A stretch of 64,000 nucleotides of DNA, from contig NZ_KE384084.1 of the NCBI RefSeq assembly GCF_000423725.1, positions 632,222 through 696,221 of the forward strand. Direction: 5' to 3'. How positions within the stretch are numbered: position 1 is the stretch's first letter; every line of letters starts with the position of its first letter. Both the position numbers and the translations under genes were made by a program. Below, piece by piece: positions 17,289 to 26,839 of this stretch. Source of the stretch: Streptococcus devriesei DSM 19639. Its GTDB lineage: Bacteria; Bacillota; Bacilli; Lactobacillales; Streptococcaceae. The notes under the pieces were generated by a model that was not told the DNA's origin, made no database searches, and saw nothing but the letters and a program-made list of their open reading frames with translations.

Positions 17289-18827
17289 TTACAAGAGGCC
17301 CTCCAGAAGACCTTTCATGAAGTCTTCCGAATTGAATTCACCGATATCATCAATTTTTTCACCAAAACCAATGAATTTTACAGGAACATCAAGTTCCTGA
17401 CGAATAGCCAGAACCACACCGCCCTTGGCTGTCCCGTCAATTTTTGTCAGCACTAAGCCTGTCAGAGGTGTTATTTTTGAAAATTCCTTAGCCTGAACAA
17501 GGGCATTTTGTCCTGTTGAGGCATCGAGAGCCAGCAGGGTCTCATGAGGCGCATCCGGGATAACGCGTTTGATGATACGGCCGATTTTTTCCAGCTCTGC
17601 CATCAGATTGTCCTTATTTTGCAGACGGCCTGCCGTATCAATCATAAGGATATCAACCCCTTCTGCGACTGCCCTTTCAACACCATCATAGACAACACTG
17701 GCCGGATCAGCTTTTTCAGGTCCTGTAACAACAGGTACATCCACACGGCGTCCCCATTCGACCAGCTGGGCAACAGCCCCGGCTCGGAAAGTGTCTGCTG
17801 CAACCAGCATGACTTTCTTTCCTTGATTTTTATATTTGTAAGCTAATTTTCCGATGGAGGTTGTTTTGCCGACACCATTGACACCGACAAACAGCATGAC
17901 CGTAACACCATCCTGCAGATTAATTTTTTCGTTGAACTGTCCGTCTTTTTCATAAATGTCAACTAATTTTTCAATAATCAGACGGCGCAGAGCTTCTGGT
18001 TTTCGGGCTTTTTCCAGCTTGGCTTCGTAGCGCAGATCCTCAGCCAGAGTCGATGCAACTTGAACACCAACATCCGAAAGAATCAGCACTTCTTCCAGCT
18101 CTTCGAAAAATTCTTCGTCAACACTGCGGAAGTTTGCCAAAAAGGCATTGAGACGAGCTCCAAAACCAGTCCGAGTTTTCTTCAGACTTCGGTTATATTT
18201 TTCTTCCTCAGACTCCTTTTGGCTGGCCGTATCTGCCGGAGAAAGAGGGACGTCTGTTTTTTGCTCTGTAGCATCTGCTTCCGTCCGAACTTCTTCTGTC
18301 TCTGTTTCTTGCTGAATAGCCTCTGATTCCTGGCTGATTTGCTGAGTAAGCGCTGCTTTGCGGGCATAATAATCTGCCATGAAATCGTCAGACTTGCTTT
18401 TAGCTTCATCTGTTTGTGATTCTGATTCAGCCTGATCAGCAGTTTCTTTGCTGCCAGTCACATCTTCAGCAATTTCAAGCGAATCGTCTGAAGTTTCTGC
18501 CGGCTGACCGGCTTCTGCTGCAGCTGTCTCTTGAACCTCAGTTGTCTCTGCTTGAGCTTCGAAATGAGTGTTCGGCAAAGGCTGAGCTGTTTCAGATAAG
18601 TCTTCAGCTTTAGTATCAGATTCAGGGGCTTGAGCCGTGTCTGAAACATTTTCAGCTGTCAAATCAGGTGCTTGACTTAGGTCTGAAAGGCTTTCTGCCG
18701 CCTCAGGCAAATCTTCCTGTGAAAAATCCTCATCAGCTTTTAGCTGGTCTGCTGCCTGCGATATGTCCTTGCTGTCTAAATTTTCTTCTTGTTTTTTCTT
18801 TCCAAATAAACGGTCAAATAGTCCCAT
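17289..18827 (-). CDS. ftsY: Signal recognition particle receptor FtsY
   Basis: The SRP receptor GTPase docks ribosome-SRP complexes at the membrane. The C-terminal NG domain (about residues 215-512) shows G1 GVNGVGKTTSIGKL, DTAGRLQNK and TKIDGTAKGG. The N-terminal 200 residues form an extended acidic, low-complexity A domain rich in A/E/S/Q/T. This is longer than in many species and explains the 512-residue length. It is the last gene of a three-gene unit with two HAD phosphatases, 1 bp downstream of the first. Start MGLFDRLFGKKK is the conserved amphipathic membrane-binding N-terminus. Confidence 0.97.
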   Translation of the reverse strand: MGLFDRLFGKKKQEENLDSKDISQAADQLKADEDFSQEDLPEAAESLSDLSQAPDLTAENVSDTAQAPESDTKAEDLSETAQPLPNTHFEAQAETTEVQETAAAEAGQPAETSDDSLEIAEDVTGSKETADQAESESQTDEAKSKSDDFMADYYARKAALTQQISQESEAIQQETETEEVRTEADATEQKTDVPLSPADTASQKESEEEKYNRSLKKTRTGFGARLNAFLANFRSVDEEFFEELEEVLILSDVGVQVASTLAEDLRYEAKLEKARKPEALRRLIIEKLVDIYEKDGQFNEKINLQDGVTVMLFVGVNGVGKTTSIGKLAYKYKNQGKKVMLVAADTFRAGAVAQLVEWGRRVDVPVVTGPEKADPASVVYDGVERAVAEGVDILMIDTAGRLQNKDNLMAELEKIGRIIKRVIPDAPHETLLALDASTGQNALVQAKEFSKITPLTGLVLTKIDGTAKGGVVLAIRQELDVPVKFIGFGEKIDDIGEFNSEDFMKGLLEGLL

Positions 18828-18828
18828 G

Positions 18829-19647
18829 TCACTCCTCGTTTAAAATATATTGTTCGATTGCCTCGGCAACGCCGGATTCGTCGTTGGTCCGCTGTGTAAC
18901 AGCATCAGCCTTTTGCTTAGCAACTGCAACACCGTTTGCCATAGCTACTCCAAAACCGGCCCACTCCAGCATGGTCAGATCATTTTCTTCATCTCCCATA
19001 GCCATGACTTCACTTCTGTCAATACCCAGATGCTTGGTTAAAAGATTGAGCCCGACTGCCTTATGGACACCCTTGGGCATAAATTCCAGAATGATGTCCC
19101 GTGATTTAAAGACCTCAAATTCTTCATACATGTATTGAGGAATTTTGGTGATTTGCTGATCCAAAAAATCAGCATTATAAACAACGACTGCTTTGTTATA
19201 GATCACATCAGGCAGGTGCTTAAGGCCGTCAATTTCACGAAAGGTCAGCATAGGATTTGCTACCTGATAGAGTGAATGATTGTCTTGGTTGCTGATACTG
19301 TAGACAGTACCGTCACTCAACACATCAACCGGCAGGGCTAACTTTTCCATCTCGGTCTGAATGGTCTCAATGTGTTTTCTGGTCATGGCACTCTTATCCA
19401 GAATTTCTCCGGTCGTTCTTTGAACCAAGCCGCCATTAAAGGTGATGAGATAATTATCCTCTGATATTAAATCAAGTTCTTCCAGCAGGTGTTCGATGGC
19501 CTTCAGGGGGCGGCCTGTTGTAATAATAACCTTAACTCCCTTTTCTTGAGCCGCTTTGAGAGCAGCTTTATTTGCAGGACTTACTTCCTTTTTTGTATTA
19601 AAAAGTGTCCCGTCTAAGTCCAAAGCCAGTAATTTAAATTCAGCCAT
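18829..19647 (-). CDS. Cof-type HAD phosphatase (YidA-like)
   Basis: A 272-residue Cof-subfamily HAD hydrolase, probably a cytosolic sugar-phosphate phosphatase. Catalytic motif I LLALDLDGTLFN at residues 6-17, motif II VIITTGRPL near 42, motif III lysine in GLNLLTKHLGI, motif IV VMAMGDEENDLTML near 217. It lies directly upstream of ftsY and overlaps the next upstream HAD gene by 8 bp. The exact substrate is not predictable. Confidence 0.92.
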   Translation of the reverse strand: MAEFKLLALDLDGTLFNTKKEVSPANKAALKAAQEKGVKVIITTGRPLKAIEHLLEELDLISEDNYLITFNGGLVQRTTGEILDKSAMTRKHIETIQTEMEKLALPVDVLSDGTVYSISNQDNHSLYQVANPMLTFREIDGLKHLPDVIYNKAVVVYNADFLDQQITKIPQYMYEEFEVFKSRDIILEFMPKGVHKAVGLNLLTKHLGIDRSEVMAMGDEENDLTMLEWAGFGVAMANGVAVAKQKADAVTQRTNDESGVAEAIEQYILNEE

Positions 19648-20449
19648 TTTTTACCATACCTTCCATATAAGCAATCACCGATTCTTCCTGATGATGGGCA
19701 ATAATATCATCTGCGATTTCACGAATCTCAGGCCGCGCATTCTCAGGCGCAACCGCCCTCCCTGCAAAAGTCAGCATTTCAAAATCATTTAAATCATCGC
19801 CAAAAGCTAAAACCTGATCAGAAGAAATGTCCAAAGTCTGGCAGAGGCGATTAAGACCAAAACCTTTGTTGGCACCTCGTAAAATAACATCAATCGATTC
19901 AAAGCCTGTTGTCACAGCCTGCATGTGGGGCAGCTTTTGATTCAGCCAGGCAGTGCCTTGACTGATGTCCTTAACAGGAAAATTAGTTGTGATTTTAAAA
20001 ATATCATCATCCAAATGCTCAAAGTCCTCAACCAAGCAGATGTTTTCATAATAATAGCGCATTTTTTCCACATAACTTTGAGGACTGTCCGCTAAAATAT
20101 AAGCTGCTTTTTTTCCGGACAAAAGCAGCTCTGTCCCTTGATTATAGGGATTTTCTAAAATTTTAGCGATCAAGGAGAGATACTGTTCCTTAGACATAAA
20201 GCGCTCAAACAAAACTTTATTTTTATACTGGATAGAGCTGCCGTTTTCAGCAATCACAGCAATCCGATTCATAAAGTCGGCAAAAAGCTTGTCTAATGCT
20301 AGAAGACCGCGGCCGCTGGCAACAGTAAAAATAAGACCTCGCTTTTCAAACTCCTGCAGCAGCTTATCCAAGCGCTCATGGTCAAAGCTGCCGGCAGGAT
20401 TTAAAAAAGTGCCGTCCATATCTGTAGCAATTAGGCGTATGTCTTCCAT
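19640..20449 (-). CDS. Cof-type HAD phosphatase
   Basis: A 269-residue paralogue of the downstream gene. Motif I LIATDMDGTFLNPAG near residue 9, motif II TVASGRGLL, motif IV VLAFGDDLNDFEML. A cap domain lies in the middle (residues about 85-185). It is the first gene of the HAD-HAD-ftsY unit. Ribosome site GGAGATTCT precedes ATG 20449. The substrate is probably a phosphosugar or flavin-type phosphate, not resolved here. Confidence 0.9.
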   Translation of the reverse strand: MEDIRLIATDMDGTFLNPAGSFDHERLDKLLQEFEKRGLIFTVASGRGLLALDKLFADFMNRIAVIAENGSSIQYKNKVLFERFMSKEQYLSLIAKILENPYNQGTELLLSGKKAAYILADSPQSYVEKMRYYYENICLVEDFEHLDDDIFKITTNFPVKDISQGTAWLNQKLPHMQAVTTGFESIDVILRGANKGFGLNRLCQTLDISSDQVLAFGDDLNDFEMLTFAGRAVAPENARPEIREIADDIIAHHQEESVIAYMEGMVKNG

Positions 20450-20534
20450 CAGAATCTCCTTTCGCGCGTCATACTACCTTTATTTTATCAAAATTTAGGC
20501 TACTTTTGGGAATATTTCCTAAAATACCTGACTT

Positions 20535-21593
20535 TCACTTTCTTTTCCATTTCAGTTTAAACATTTTCCACTTAAAACGCCGCACCTGCTTCTTAACAGC
20601 CTTGAAGTTACTCTTGCGCCTGTCGGCATAAAGACCTTTTTTATTAAAATAACTCCTTTGCCAGTCCTCGATAGAATCGGCCTCAGTCCTTTTAGAAACA
20701 GCCATAGGAGCCCGAAAGCCAAGACCTTCATTAGCGATAAGCTTTTTTCTGAAAGCAGGATCATGTCTTTTGGCAGGATTGACATCCAGCTCCCAATGGC
20801 GCTTGTCTGTCTTATTGGCATAGTTAAAACTGGCACCGTTGATGATCGCATTTTGGCTGCTATACTCAGCATCAATTTCATTTAAAAATCGACCCTCATC
20901 ATCAAGAATAAATTCGGTATGATAATTCAGCAGCACCTTGAAATTAACCCGCATACAATTATCCGGATAAATAACGGTACCATCTTTAAAGGCCCGCTTA
21001 TTGTGAAGTCTGGCAGACTCTGTCAAACTGTAATCAGCACTTTTCCGCCAAAAATACTGACCTTTTTTATGCTTTAAAAATTCAGCCAAGGCTTCTTTAT
21101 CGGTCATTTTGTCTTTTCTGAAATGTCGGCGAATATACTGAGCCTGCTGGCTGGAAATGACATAGCGAAACTGGTGAATACGTTTAGCAAAAGTGGTTTC
21201 AGCACTAAGTTCGTCCCTTGGAAAAACCTCTTGAACCAGCAGTGAAAAATCATGCCAGAAAGCGTGGTCTGGCGCCAAGTTATTTGAAAAATGACCAACT
21301 AATTTTTGATTTTCCTGCAAATCACCAGATAATTCTTCCGGCATAGCAGCCATGTCTAAGACAATCATCAGCAGGTCTTGAGCTTTTCTCCTGCCGTAAG
21401 CATGCTGCCATAATGACTGAAAAATCTGAGAGCCTATGCAAAAATCAGATGGCTGCAAATTTCTTTTAGCTAGTTGCTTTACATCTTCCCTAGTCCACCC
21501 TGCACTTTCCCATAAAAGCAGCTGCTTAGCCTGCTGATAGCGCTTATTCAGCCCTGCTTGGGAAAAGGTATAATTTTCTAAAATTGACCACAT
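20535..21593 (-). CDS. DUF3114-type protein with a strongly basic tail
   Basis: A 352-residue protein with no signal peptide or membrane helix. Its length and streptococcal context fit DUF3114, whose function is unknown. Visible features are a helical N-terminal half, a central region with tyrosine and aromatic clusters (FNYANKTDKRHWELDVNPAKRHD), and a C-terminal 45 residues dominated by K/R (VKKQVRRFKWKMFKLKWKRK), suggestive of nucleic-acid or membrane-surface binding. A TATAAT -10 lies at 21617-21622 on this strand. It is monocistronic. Confidence 0.7.
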   Translation of the reverse strand: MWSILENYTFSQAGLNKRYQQAKQLLLWESAGWTREDVKQLAKRNLQPSDFCIGSQIFQSLWQHAYGRRKAQDLLMIVLDMAAMPEELSGDLQENQKLVGHFSNNLAPDHAFWHDFSLLVQEVFPRDELSAETTFAKRIHQFRYVISSQQAQYIRRHFRKDKMTDKEALAEFLKHKKGQYFWRKSADYSLTESARLHNKRAFKDGTVIYPDNCMRVNFKVLLNYHTEFILDDEGRFLNEIDAEYSSQNAIINGASFNYANKTDKRHWELDVNPAKRHDPAFRKKLIANEGLGFRAPMAVSKRTEADSIEDWQRSYFNKKGLYADRRKSNFKAVKKQVRRFKWKMFKLKWKRK

Positions 21594-21918
21594 AGGCTCC
21601 CTCCTTTCAACACCATATTATATCAAAAAAGGCAGTGAGGCAGAAGCAGCTGCTTTGATAAAAGCTGCTTCTCTTACCATGACTCATCAGTCAGATCATA
21701 TATATTATAAGAAAAACACCTAGGAACATTAAATCTCCCAGATGTTTTTTCTGCTATGCCAAAGGTAACTTTTCTTTCGCACAAATACTTATAATAGACA
21801 TTAAATAATCCTAAGATGGGCAAATCAAAAACGAACTGCTAACCAAAAGTCGGAATGTGATTTCTAAAGAAACTGATCAATATCAGCAATAGGATATCTT
21901 CCCAGTTTTTAATTTATT
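21594..21918. other. Intergenic region with a hairpin
   Basis: About 325 bp with no gene. Arms AGAAGCAGCT (21642-21651) and AGCTGCTTCT (21663-21672) form a strong hairpin that may end the ABC transporter transcript. The remainder is AT-rich without recognisable features. Confidence 0.5.
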
Positions 21919-22668
21919 TCACTTTTTCCTGCCACTCATGTTAGACTGAAAGACAATAATCGCAAACGCAAAAATGGCTACTGTATAAATCATTACATTA
22001 GATAAATGAGGAAGAACATGATTAAAATCACCATCTAAGGCTGCCCTTATCATCTTTACGCTATGATAGAACGGTAGAATACTTGTTATTTTTTTGAAAG
22101 AACCACCTATTAAATCAATGGGAATAAATACGCCAGACAGCCACCCAGCAACATTCGTCAACAAAGCCCCACAAATACCGCCAACCGCCTTATCATTCAT
22201 AAGGCCGCCGAAAAATAATCCTATTCCGACAAATAACAAAGAAGTCATCGCTGTTATAACAATCGCAAACAAAATAGTGAACCTTATTTCAAGCCCAAAG
22301 GCTCCTGCTACCAATAAGGTTATTGTTGCCTGTACGATTGTCATACCAAGCATGGGCAGAGTATATCCCAAAATAAAATCTAATGCCGTCATAGGAGAAG
22401 TAAACAGCCGCACTAAAAAAGATGATGTACGGTCTTTTGATAGCAGCATCCCCGCAAATAGTGCCATAAATACGCTCCCAAACATTGCTAAACCTGGTGC
22501 GAGATTTTCTATTTTAAACATCGTGTTCTCTGCTTCAGATGGAATAGCATTATTGATAATAGACAGCAAAACTAACAGTATAATAGGAAATCCCAAACCG
22601 AAAAAGAAATTGATTGGATCACGCAAAATTTCTTTTGCATTCCGTTTTGCAAACAAAAACATTCTCAT
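21919..22668 (-). CDS. ABC-2 type transporter permease
   Basis: A 249-residue membrane protein with six hydrophobic segments. The N-terminal RNAKEILRDPINFFFGLGFPIILLVLLSI is typical of ABC-2 (DrrB-like) exporters. Its start overlaps the ATPase stop by 4 bp (ATGA). It probably forms an exporter for a drug or peptide together with the ATPase. Codon use looks AT-rich relative to core neighbours, suggesting acquisition. No dedicated substrate can be named. Confidence 0.88.
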   Translation of the reverse strand: MRMFLFAKRNAKEILRDPINFFFGLGFPIILLVLLSIINNAIPSEAENTMFKIENLAPGLAMFGSVFMALFAGMLLSKDRTSSFLVRLFTSPMTALDFILGYTLPMLGMTIVQATITLLVAGAFGLEIRFTILFAIVITAMTSLLFVGIGLFFGGLMNDKAVGGICGALLTNVAGWLSGVFIPIDLIGGSFKKITSILPFYHSVKMIRAALDGDFNHVLPHLSNVMIYTVAIFAFAIIVFQSNMSGRKK

Positions 22669-23390
22669 CGTACACCTCCTGAAAGCATAACAAAGGCATC
22701 CTCCAGCTTTGTGGTCCCGGTTTTTGCTGTTAATTCCGGTATTGTCCCAACTGCTGTTAATTTCCCTTTTGCCATTATACCCACACGATCAGAGAGCATT
22801 TCTACTTCATCCATATAATGAGTTGTAAGGATAATGGTTACCTTCCCTTTTAAGGCTTTAATCGATGTCCATAATTCACGGCGAGCCAGTACATCAAGCC
22901 CTAAAGTTGGTTCATCAAGAAATAAAATTTGTGGTTTGGAAATCAAAGCCAGAGCAATAGAAAGTCTTCTTTGCATTCCTCCTGATAAGTGTTTGGCTCT
23001 TTTGTTCAGTTCATTTACCAAACCAAATTTTTTGGCTATCTCATAGGCATTCTTCTTTGCCGTTTTACTGTTTTGACCATATAGTCCCGCAATAAGCTCC
23101 AAATTTTCAAGAACCGATAAATTAGCAGCTACTGCTGTTTCTTGTGGAGAAATATTGATTTTTTCCTTGATTTCATGAGAGTTTGAAACAATACTGTTAC
23201 CAAGCAGGAAAGCATCGCCGCTAGTAGGCTTTGCCAAACAAGACAGCATTTTGATCGTTGTCGTCTTGCCCGCACCATTTACACCAAGCAAGGCAAATAA
23301 TTCACCCTGTTCAACCGTTAAATCGAGATGATCTACAGCAGTTATATTAGAATATATTTTCGTAAGCTGTCTAGTGACAATAGCCTTCAT
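22665..23390 (-). CDS. ABC transporter ATP-binding protein (DrrA-like)
   Basis: A 241-residue ATPase. Walker A LLGVNGAGKTTTIKML (near residue 40), Q-loop INISPQETAV, signature LSGGMQRRLSIALAL, Walker B ILFLDEPTLGLD and switch histidine LTTHYMDE are all intact. I start at ATG 23390 with GGAGGATAAAA before it, rather than 11 codons earlier. It is coupled to the permease, and downstream in the same orientation from the XRE-AbrB regulator, which likely controls it. Confidence 0.92.
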   Translation of the reverse strand: MKAIVTRQLTKIYSNITAVDHLDLTVEQGELFALLGVNGAGKTTTIKMLSCLAKPTSGDAFLLGNSIVSNSHEIKEKINISPQETAVAANLSVLENLELIAGLYGQNSKTAKKNAYEIAKKFGLVNELNKRAKHLSGGMQRRLSIALALISKPQILFLDEPTLGLDVLARRELWTSIKALKGKVTIILTTHYMDEVEMLSDRVGIMAKGKLTAVGTIPELTAKTGTTKLEDAFVMLSGGVR

Positions 23391-23560
23391 TTTTATCCTC
23401 CTTTGGTACAGTATTAGCAACAATATCTATAATATTTAAACTATCACAAGCTTCTTTGAACATGGCCAATTGTCAATAGGCCGCCTAAACAAAATCATAA
23501 CAGCCAATCACTGCAAAAAGAACATTAGAGCTAGAGCTGCAAAACTAAGGTCCAAATTGG

Positions 23561-23983
23561 CTAATTTTTTTCATTCATTAATCCCATTTCTTCAAAGGCC
23601 TGAACAAAGAAATCGCTGTTTAACAAGGCCAAGCCCTGATTAATATCACCTAAAACCATAAGGCTATCGCCTTTTTTAATGTTAAACACTTTTCTAGCTC
23701 GTACAGGAATGACAATTTGTCCTTTTTCACCAACCGTTACCGTTCCAAAGATATGCTTTCCCTCCTTAGGTTTACTGGCGAAAAAAGAATCATCACCATT
23801 AACCAGCTCATCTAAGCTAATGTCAAAAATTTCTGCCAAACGGCTTGAAGAGATAATATCTGGTAAACTCTCTCCCAGTTCCCATTTACTAAGGGTTTGG
23901 CGGGATACTCCTACCTTTTCAGCTAATGTTTCCTGAGAATAGCCTAACTTTTTTCTCAATAGAAGAATCGTTTCACTAATCAT
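23561..23983 (-). CDS. XRE-AbrB fusion transcriptional regulator
   Basis: A 140-residue regulator with two DNA-binding modules. Residues 1-62 are a Cro/C1-type helix-turn-helix (LGYSQETLAEKVGVSRQTLSKWE), and residues about 78-125 a SpoVT/AbrB swapped-hairpin domain (GTVTVGEKGQIVIPVRARKVFNIKKGDSL). It lies 170 bp upstream of the ABC exporter genes in the same direction, and is probably their regulator. Such fusions are seen beside ABC-2 exporters in Firmicutes. Confidence 0.88.
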   Translation of the reverse strand: MISETILLLRKKLGYSQETLAEKVGVSRQTLSKWELGESLPDIISSSRLAEIFDISLDELVNGDDSFFASKPKEGKHIFGTVTVGEKGQIVIPVRARKVFNIKKGDSLMVLGDINQGLALLNSDFFVQAFEEMGLMNEKN

Positions 23984-24083
23984 ACTTTTCTCACCTCTTT
24001 ATACGCCCATTATAGAGGGAATTTAATCGACTTTCAAGCAAGATTGGCTGGCAAAATAAGAAGTTTTTGTTAAAAATCATAGC

Positions 24084-24107
24084 AAAAAAGAAGCCCATAA
24101 AGGCTTC
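24084..24107 (-). terminator. Terminator, distal of two downstream of thrS
   Basis: On the minus strand GAAGCC-TTTATG-GGCTTC is followed by TTTTTT. It follows the degenerate second copy of the thrS tail. Confidence 0.75.
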
Positions 24108-24114
24108 CTCTTAC

Positions 24115-24156
24115 TTATTCAGCAGATTCTTCTGGATGTTATTTTCTTTCAACATC
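24115..24156 (-). repeat. Degenerate duplicate of the thrS 3' end
   Basis: These 42 bp match the last 42 bp of thrS (24217-24258) at 35 of 42 positions. Translated, they read KDVERK-stop-HPEESAE-stop, against [17 protein letters not shown] in thrS. It is a non-coding relic of a second thrS end with its own downstream terminator. Confidence 0.75.
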
Positions 24157-24162
24157 TTTTAG

Positions 24163-24199
24163 AAAAAGCAGGGAAAATTATCGTTTCCTTGCTTTTTCA
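24163..24199 (-). terminator. Terminator, proximal to thrS
   Basis: AAAAAGCAGGGAAA / GTTTCCTTGCTTTTT arms around a 6-nt loop form a near-perfect hairpin with T-run on the minus strand, 18 bp past the thrS stop. Confidence 0.8.
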
Positions 24200-24216
24200 T
24201 CACACTATCTGCTACT

Positions 24217-26169
24217 TTATTCAACTGATTCTTCTGGACGTGATTTTCTTGCGATATCAGCTAAGATATTTTCTGTAAATTCGGCAATGCTTTCGGTGTG
24301 TGTCTGTTTGCTGCCATAGCGGCGAACGTTGACAGACTTATCAGCCATTTCCTTATCCCCAACAATCAGCTGGTAAGGCACTTTTTGGGTTTGTGAGGCA
24401 CGGATTTTGTACTGCATTTTTTCGTTGCGCTCATCCACTTCCACACGGATACCGCGGTCACGAAGCGTTTTAGCAACTTCCCAAGCGTAGTCAATGTGGG
24501 CTTCGTTTGAAATTGGGATGACGGTTACTTGTTGCGGTGCCAGCCAGGTTGGGAAGGCACCCTTGTAGTTTTCAATCAGGATAGCGGTGAAGCGTTCCAT
24601 GGTTGAGATAACACCGCGGTGAATCATGACTGGACGGTGTTCTTCGCCATCTGCACCAACGTATTTAAGGTCAAAACGTTCTGGCAAAAGGAAGTCCAGC
24701 TGAATGGTTGAGAGCGTTTCTTCGTTCCCCAGAGCTGTTTTCACCTGAATGTCAAGTTTTGGACCGTAGAAGGCTGCTTCTCCTTCTGCTTCAAAGTAAT
24801 CCAATTCCATATCGTCCATGGCTGCTTTGAGCATGGCTTGCGCATTTTCCCACATTTCGTCGTTATCATAGTATTTGTGAGTGTCTTTAGGGTCACGGTA
24901 GGACAGGCGGAAACGGTAGTCTGTCAGATTGAAATCTTCGTAAACGTCAATAATCAATTGCAGTGTCTGTTTAAATTCGTCTTGAATTTGCTCTGGTGTG
25001 ACGAATGTGTGACCGTCGTTCAATGACATTTCACGCACACGCTGCAAACCAGTCAGGGCACCCGATTTTTCATAACGGTGCATCATGCCGATTTCAGCGA
25101 TACGGATTGGCAGCTCACGGTAAGAATGAACATGGTGTTTGTAGACCTCAATGTGGTGAGGGCAGTTCATTGGACGCAGAACAAATTCTTCACCATCACC
25201 CATGTCCATGGTTGGGAACATGTCTTCACGGTAATGATCCCAGTGACCGGATGTCTTATAGAGATCAACAGAGGCAATTGGTGGCGTATAAACGTGTTGG
25301 TAGCCTGCAGCGATTTCCTTATCAACAATATAACGTTCCAGAGTACGGCGAATGGTTGCCCCATTTGGCAGCCAGAATGGCAGACCTTGACCGACTTCTT
25401 GAGAAATCATGAAGAGATCAAGCTCTTTACCGAGTTTACGGTGATCACGTTCCTTGGCTTCTTCCAAACGTTTGAGGTAAGCTTTAAGATCTTTCTTGTC
25501 AAACCAAGCAGTCCCATAGATACGCTGCATCATAGCATTATCAGAATTACCACGCCAGTAGGCACCAGCCACATTGAGCAGATGGAAGACTTGGATACGG
25601 CCAGTTGACGGTACGTGTGGCCCACGGCAAAGATCAACATACTCACCCTGACGATAGATGGTCAAACCGCCCTCGTCTTCGGAGTGTTCTTCAATCAACT
25701 CCAGCTTGTAAGGATCGTTTTTAAAGATTTCACGCGCCTCATCTTTGGTCACTTCTTCACGGATTGACGGGAAGTTTTCCTTAACAATTTTCTTCATTTC
25801 CTCTTCAATGCGAGGCAGGTCTTCGTTGGAAATTTGGCCGGCTTTGTTATCCGTATCGTAGTAAAAGCCATCTTCAATAGCAGGACCGACACCCAGATGA
25901 ATGTCCGGGAAAAGACGGCGAGCTGCCTGAGCAAAAAGATGAGCCGCTGAGTGACGAAGAACAGGCAGGGCATCCTCGTGATCAGGCGTAACAATCTCAA
26001 GTGAGCCGTCTTCTGTAATCGCACGCGTTGTATCAATTAATCGGCCGTTTAATTTACCGGCCAAGGCTTTTTTGGCAAGTGATTTACTGATCGATTCAGC
26101 AATTTCAAAAGTTGTTACGCCGCTTTCGTATTCACGCACAGCGCCATCTGGAAAAGTGATTTTTACCAT
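24217..26169 (-). CDS. thrS: Threonyl-tRNA synthetase
   Basis: Charges tRNA-Thr with threonine. The 650-residue class II enzyme has an N-terminal TGS domain (1-62), an editing domain with [17 protein letters not shown] (HxxxH near residue 73), a catalytic core with [14 protein letters not shown] and the [20 protein letters not shown] motif, and a C-terminal anticodon-binding domain. The start has a GGAGAAA site. A T-box leader lies about 420 bp upstream, separated from the start by a dispersed repeat (26205-26345), so expression should respond to uncharged tRNA-Thr. Confidence 0.98.
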   Translation of the reverse strand: MVKITFPDGAVREYESGVTTFEIAESISKSLAKKALAGKLNGRLIDTTRAITEDGSLEIVTPDHEDALPVLRHSAAHLFAQAARRLFPDIHLGVGPAIEDGFYYDTDNKAGQISNEDLPRIEEEMKKIVKENFPSIREEVTKDEAREIFKNDPYKLELIEEHSEDEGGLTIYRQGEYVDLCRGPHVPSTGRIQVFHLLNVAGAYWRGNSDNAMMQRIYGTAWFDKKDLKAYLKRLEEAKERDHRKLGKELDLFMISQEVGQGLPFWLPNGATIRRTLERYIVDKEIAAGYQHVYTPPIASVDLYKTSGHWDHYREDMFPTMDMGDGEEFVLRPMNCPHHIEVYKHHVHSYRELPIRIAEIGMMHRYEKSGALTGLQRVREMSLNDGHTFVTPEQIQDEFKQTLQLIIDVYEDFNLTDYRFRLSYRDPKDTHKYYDNDEMWENAQAMLKAAMDDMELDYFEAEGEAAFYGPKLDIQVKTALGNEETLSTIQLDFLLPERFDLKYVGADGEEHRPVMIHRGVISTMERFTAILIENYKGAFPTWLAPQQVTVIPISNEAHIDYAWEVAKTLRDRGIRVEVDERNEKMQYKIRASQTQKVPYQLIVGDKEMADKSVNVRRYGSKQTHTESIAEFTENILADIARKSRPEESVE

Positions 26170-26204
26170 TGGAGTTTCTCCTTTTTAATCTTAATTTTTG
26201 ACAG

Positions 26205-26345
26205 TTTCCTTAGGTGGCGGGGTCGGCAGCGACTTCCTTGCGGAATTCCATGCCTAAGTTTTGAGCCAAAATCTCAAAACTTCCCTATCGAATAATCACG
26301 ACTGATTATTCGATTCTCGTCACTGCGGAAACCCTCGTTAGGGCT
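26205..26345 (+). repeat. Dispersed intergenic repeat, copy A (in thrS leader)
   Basis: Contains TTTCCTTAGGTGGCGG, then GCGACTTCCTTGCGGAATTC and TTTTGAGCCAAAATCTCAAAA, followed by a perfect palindrome-like stretch CGAATAATCA...TGATTATTCG. The first blocks recur in inverted orientation at 47700-47900. It has no coding capacity. Confidence 0.65.
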
Positions 26346-26587
26346 CGCTTCGTTCGCATTAGTTATTGTAGGTAGAGTAGGTAACGGTTAAAACGATTAT
26401 CAACCTCTAAGACAGGAAAATCACCAACCAGTTTTTCTTTTCCCATTTCGGAAAAGCCTAACCATCAAGCCCAAATTTAATTGCTGAATTGATAAAATCA
26501 AACCAACAGCAGTTTCTTGATAGCTATCTTCAAAAGCAATAATCTTCAATCGTCATCTTCCCTCTACCCTATTTTTCTAAGGTAAAG

Positions 26588-26800
26588 AAAAATACGACAT
26601 CCTCGAAAGGACGTCGTAACGTGGTTCCACCTTCATTTATCAACAGCAAAACAAGCTCTGCTGCAGACCTCTATCGGTGATAAGGGCACCACCCTTTTAT
26701 GTTTGCATAAAAACTTGGGGAGTAGTATCAAATGATCGATTTACGCTTTTTCAGCTGCCAAGCGCTCTCTTAAAAACCAAACACACCTGACGTGTCTCCG
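26588..26800 (-). promoter_or_regulatory. T-box riboswitch (threonyl-tRNA responsive)
   Basis: The minus strand contains the T-box motif AAGGTGGAACCACG (26620-26633), directly followed by a terminator hairpin ACGACGTCC / GGATGTCGT (26594-26617) and ATTTTTCTTT. Upstream stems with GGTGGTGCC precede it. Readthrough would be stabilised by uncharged tRNA. The next downstream gene is thrS, so a Thr specifier is expected, but I did not fix the specifier codon. Confidence 0.9.
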
Positions 26801-26806
26801 AAGTTT

Positions 26807-26834
26807 ATTATAGCAGGATTTTTCAAATTTTCAA
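26807..26834 (-). promoter_or_regulatory. thrS/T-box promoter
   Basis: TTGAAA (26829-26834), 16-bp spacer, TATAAT (26807-26812) on the minus strand, immediately upstream of the T-box leader. Confidence 0.75.
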
Positions 26835-26839
26835 GCCTC

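Noticed and set aside
22094..22690. A 198-codon plus-strand open frame opposite the ABC permease
   Set aside because: Antisense to a gene with clear membrane-protein periodicity. The plus-strand frame is rich in K/N/P without any domain and has no ribosome site.
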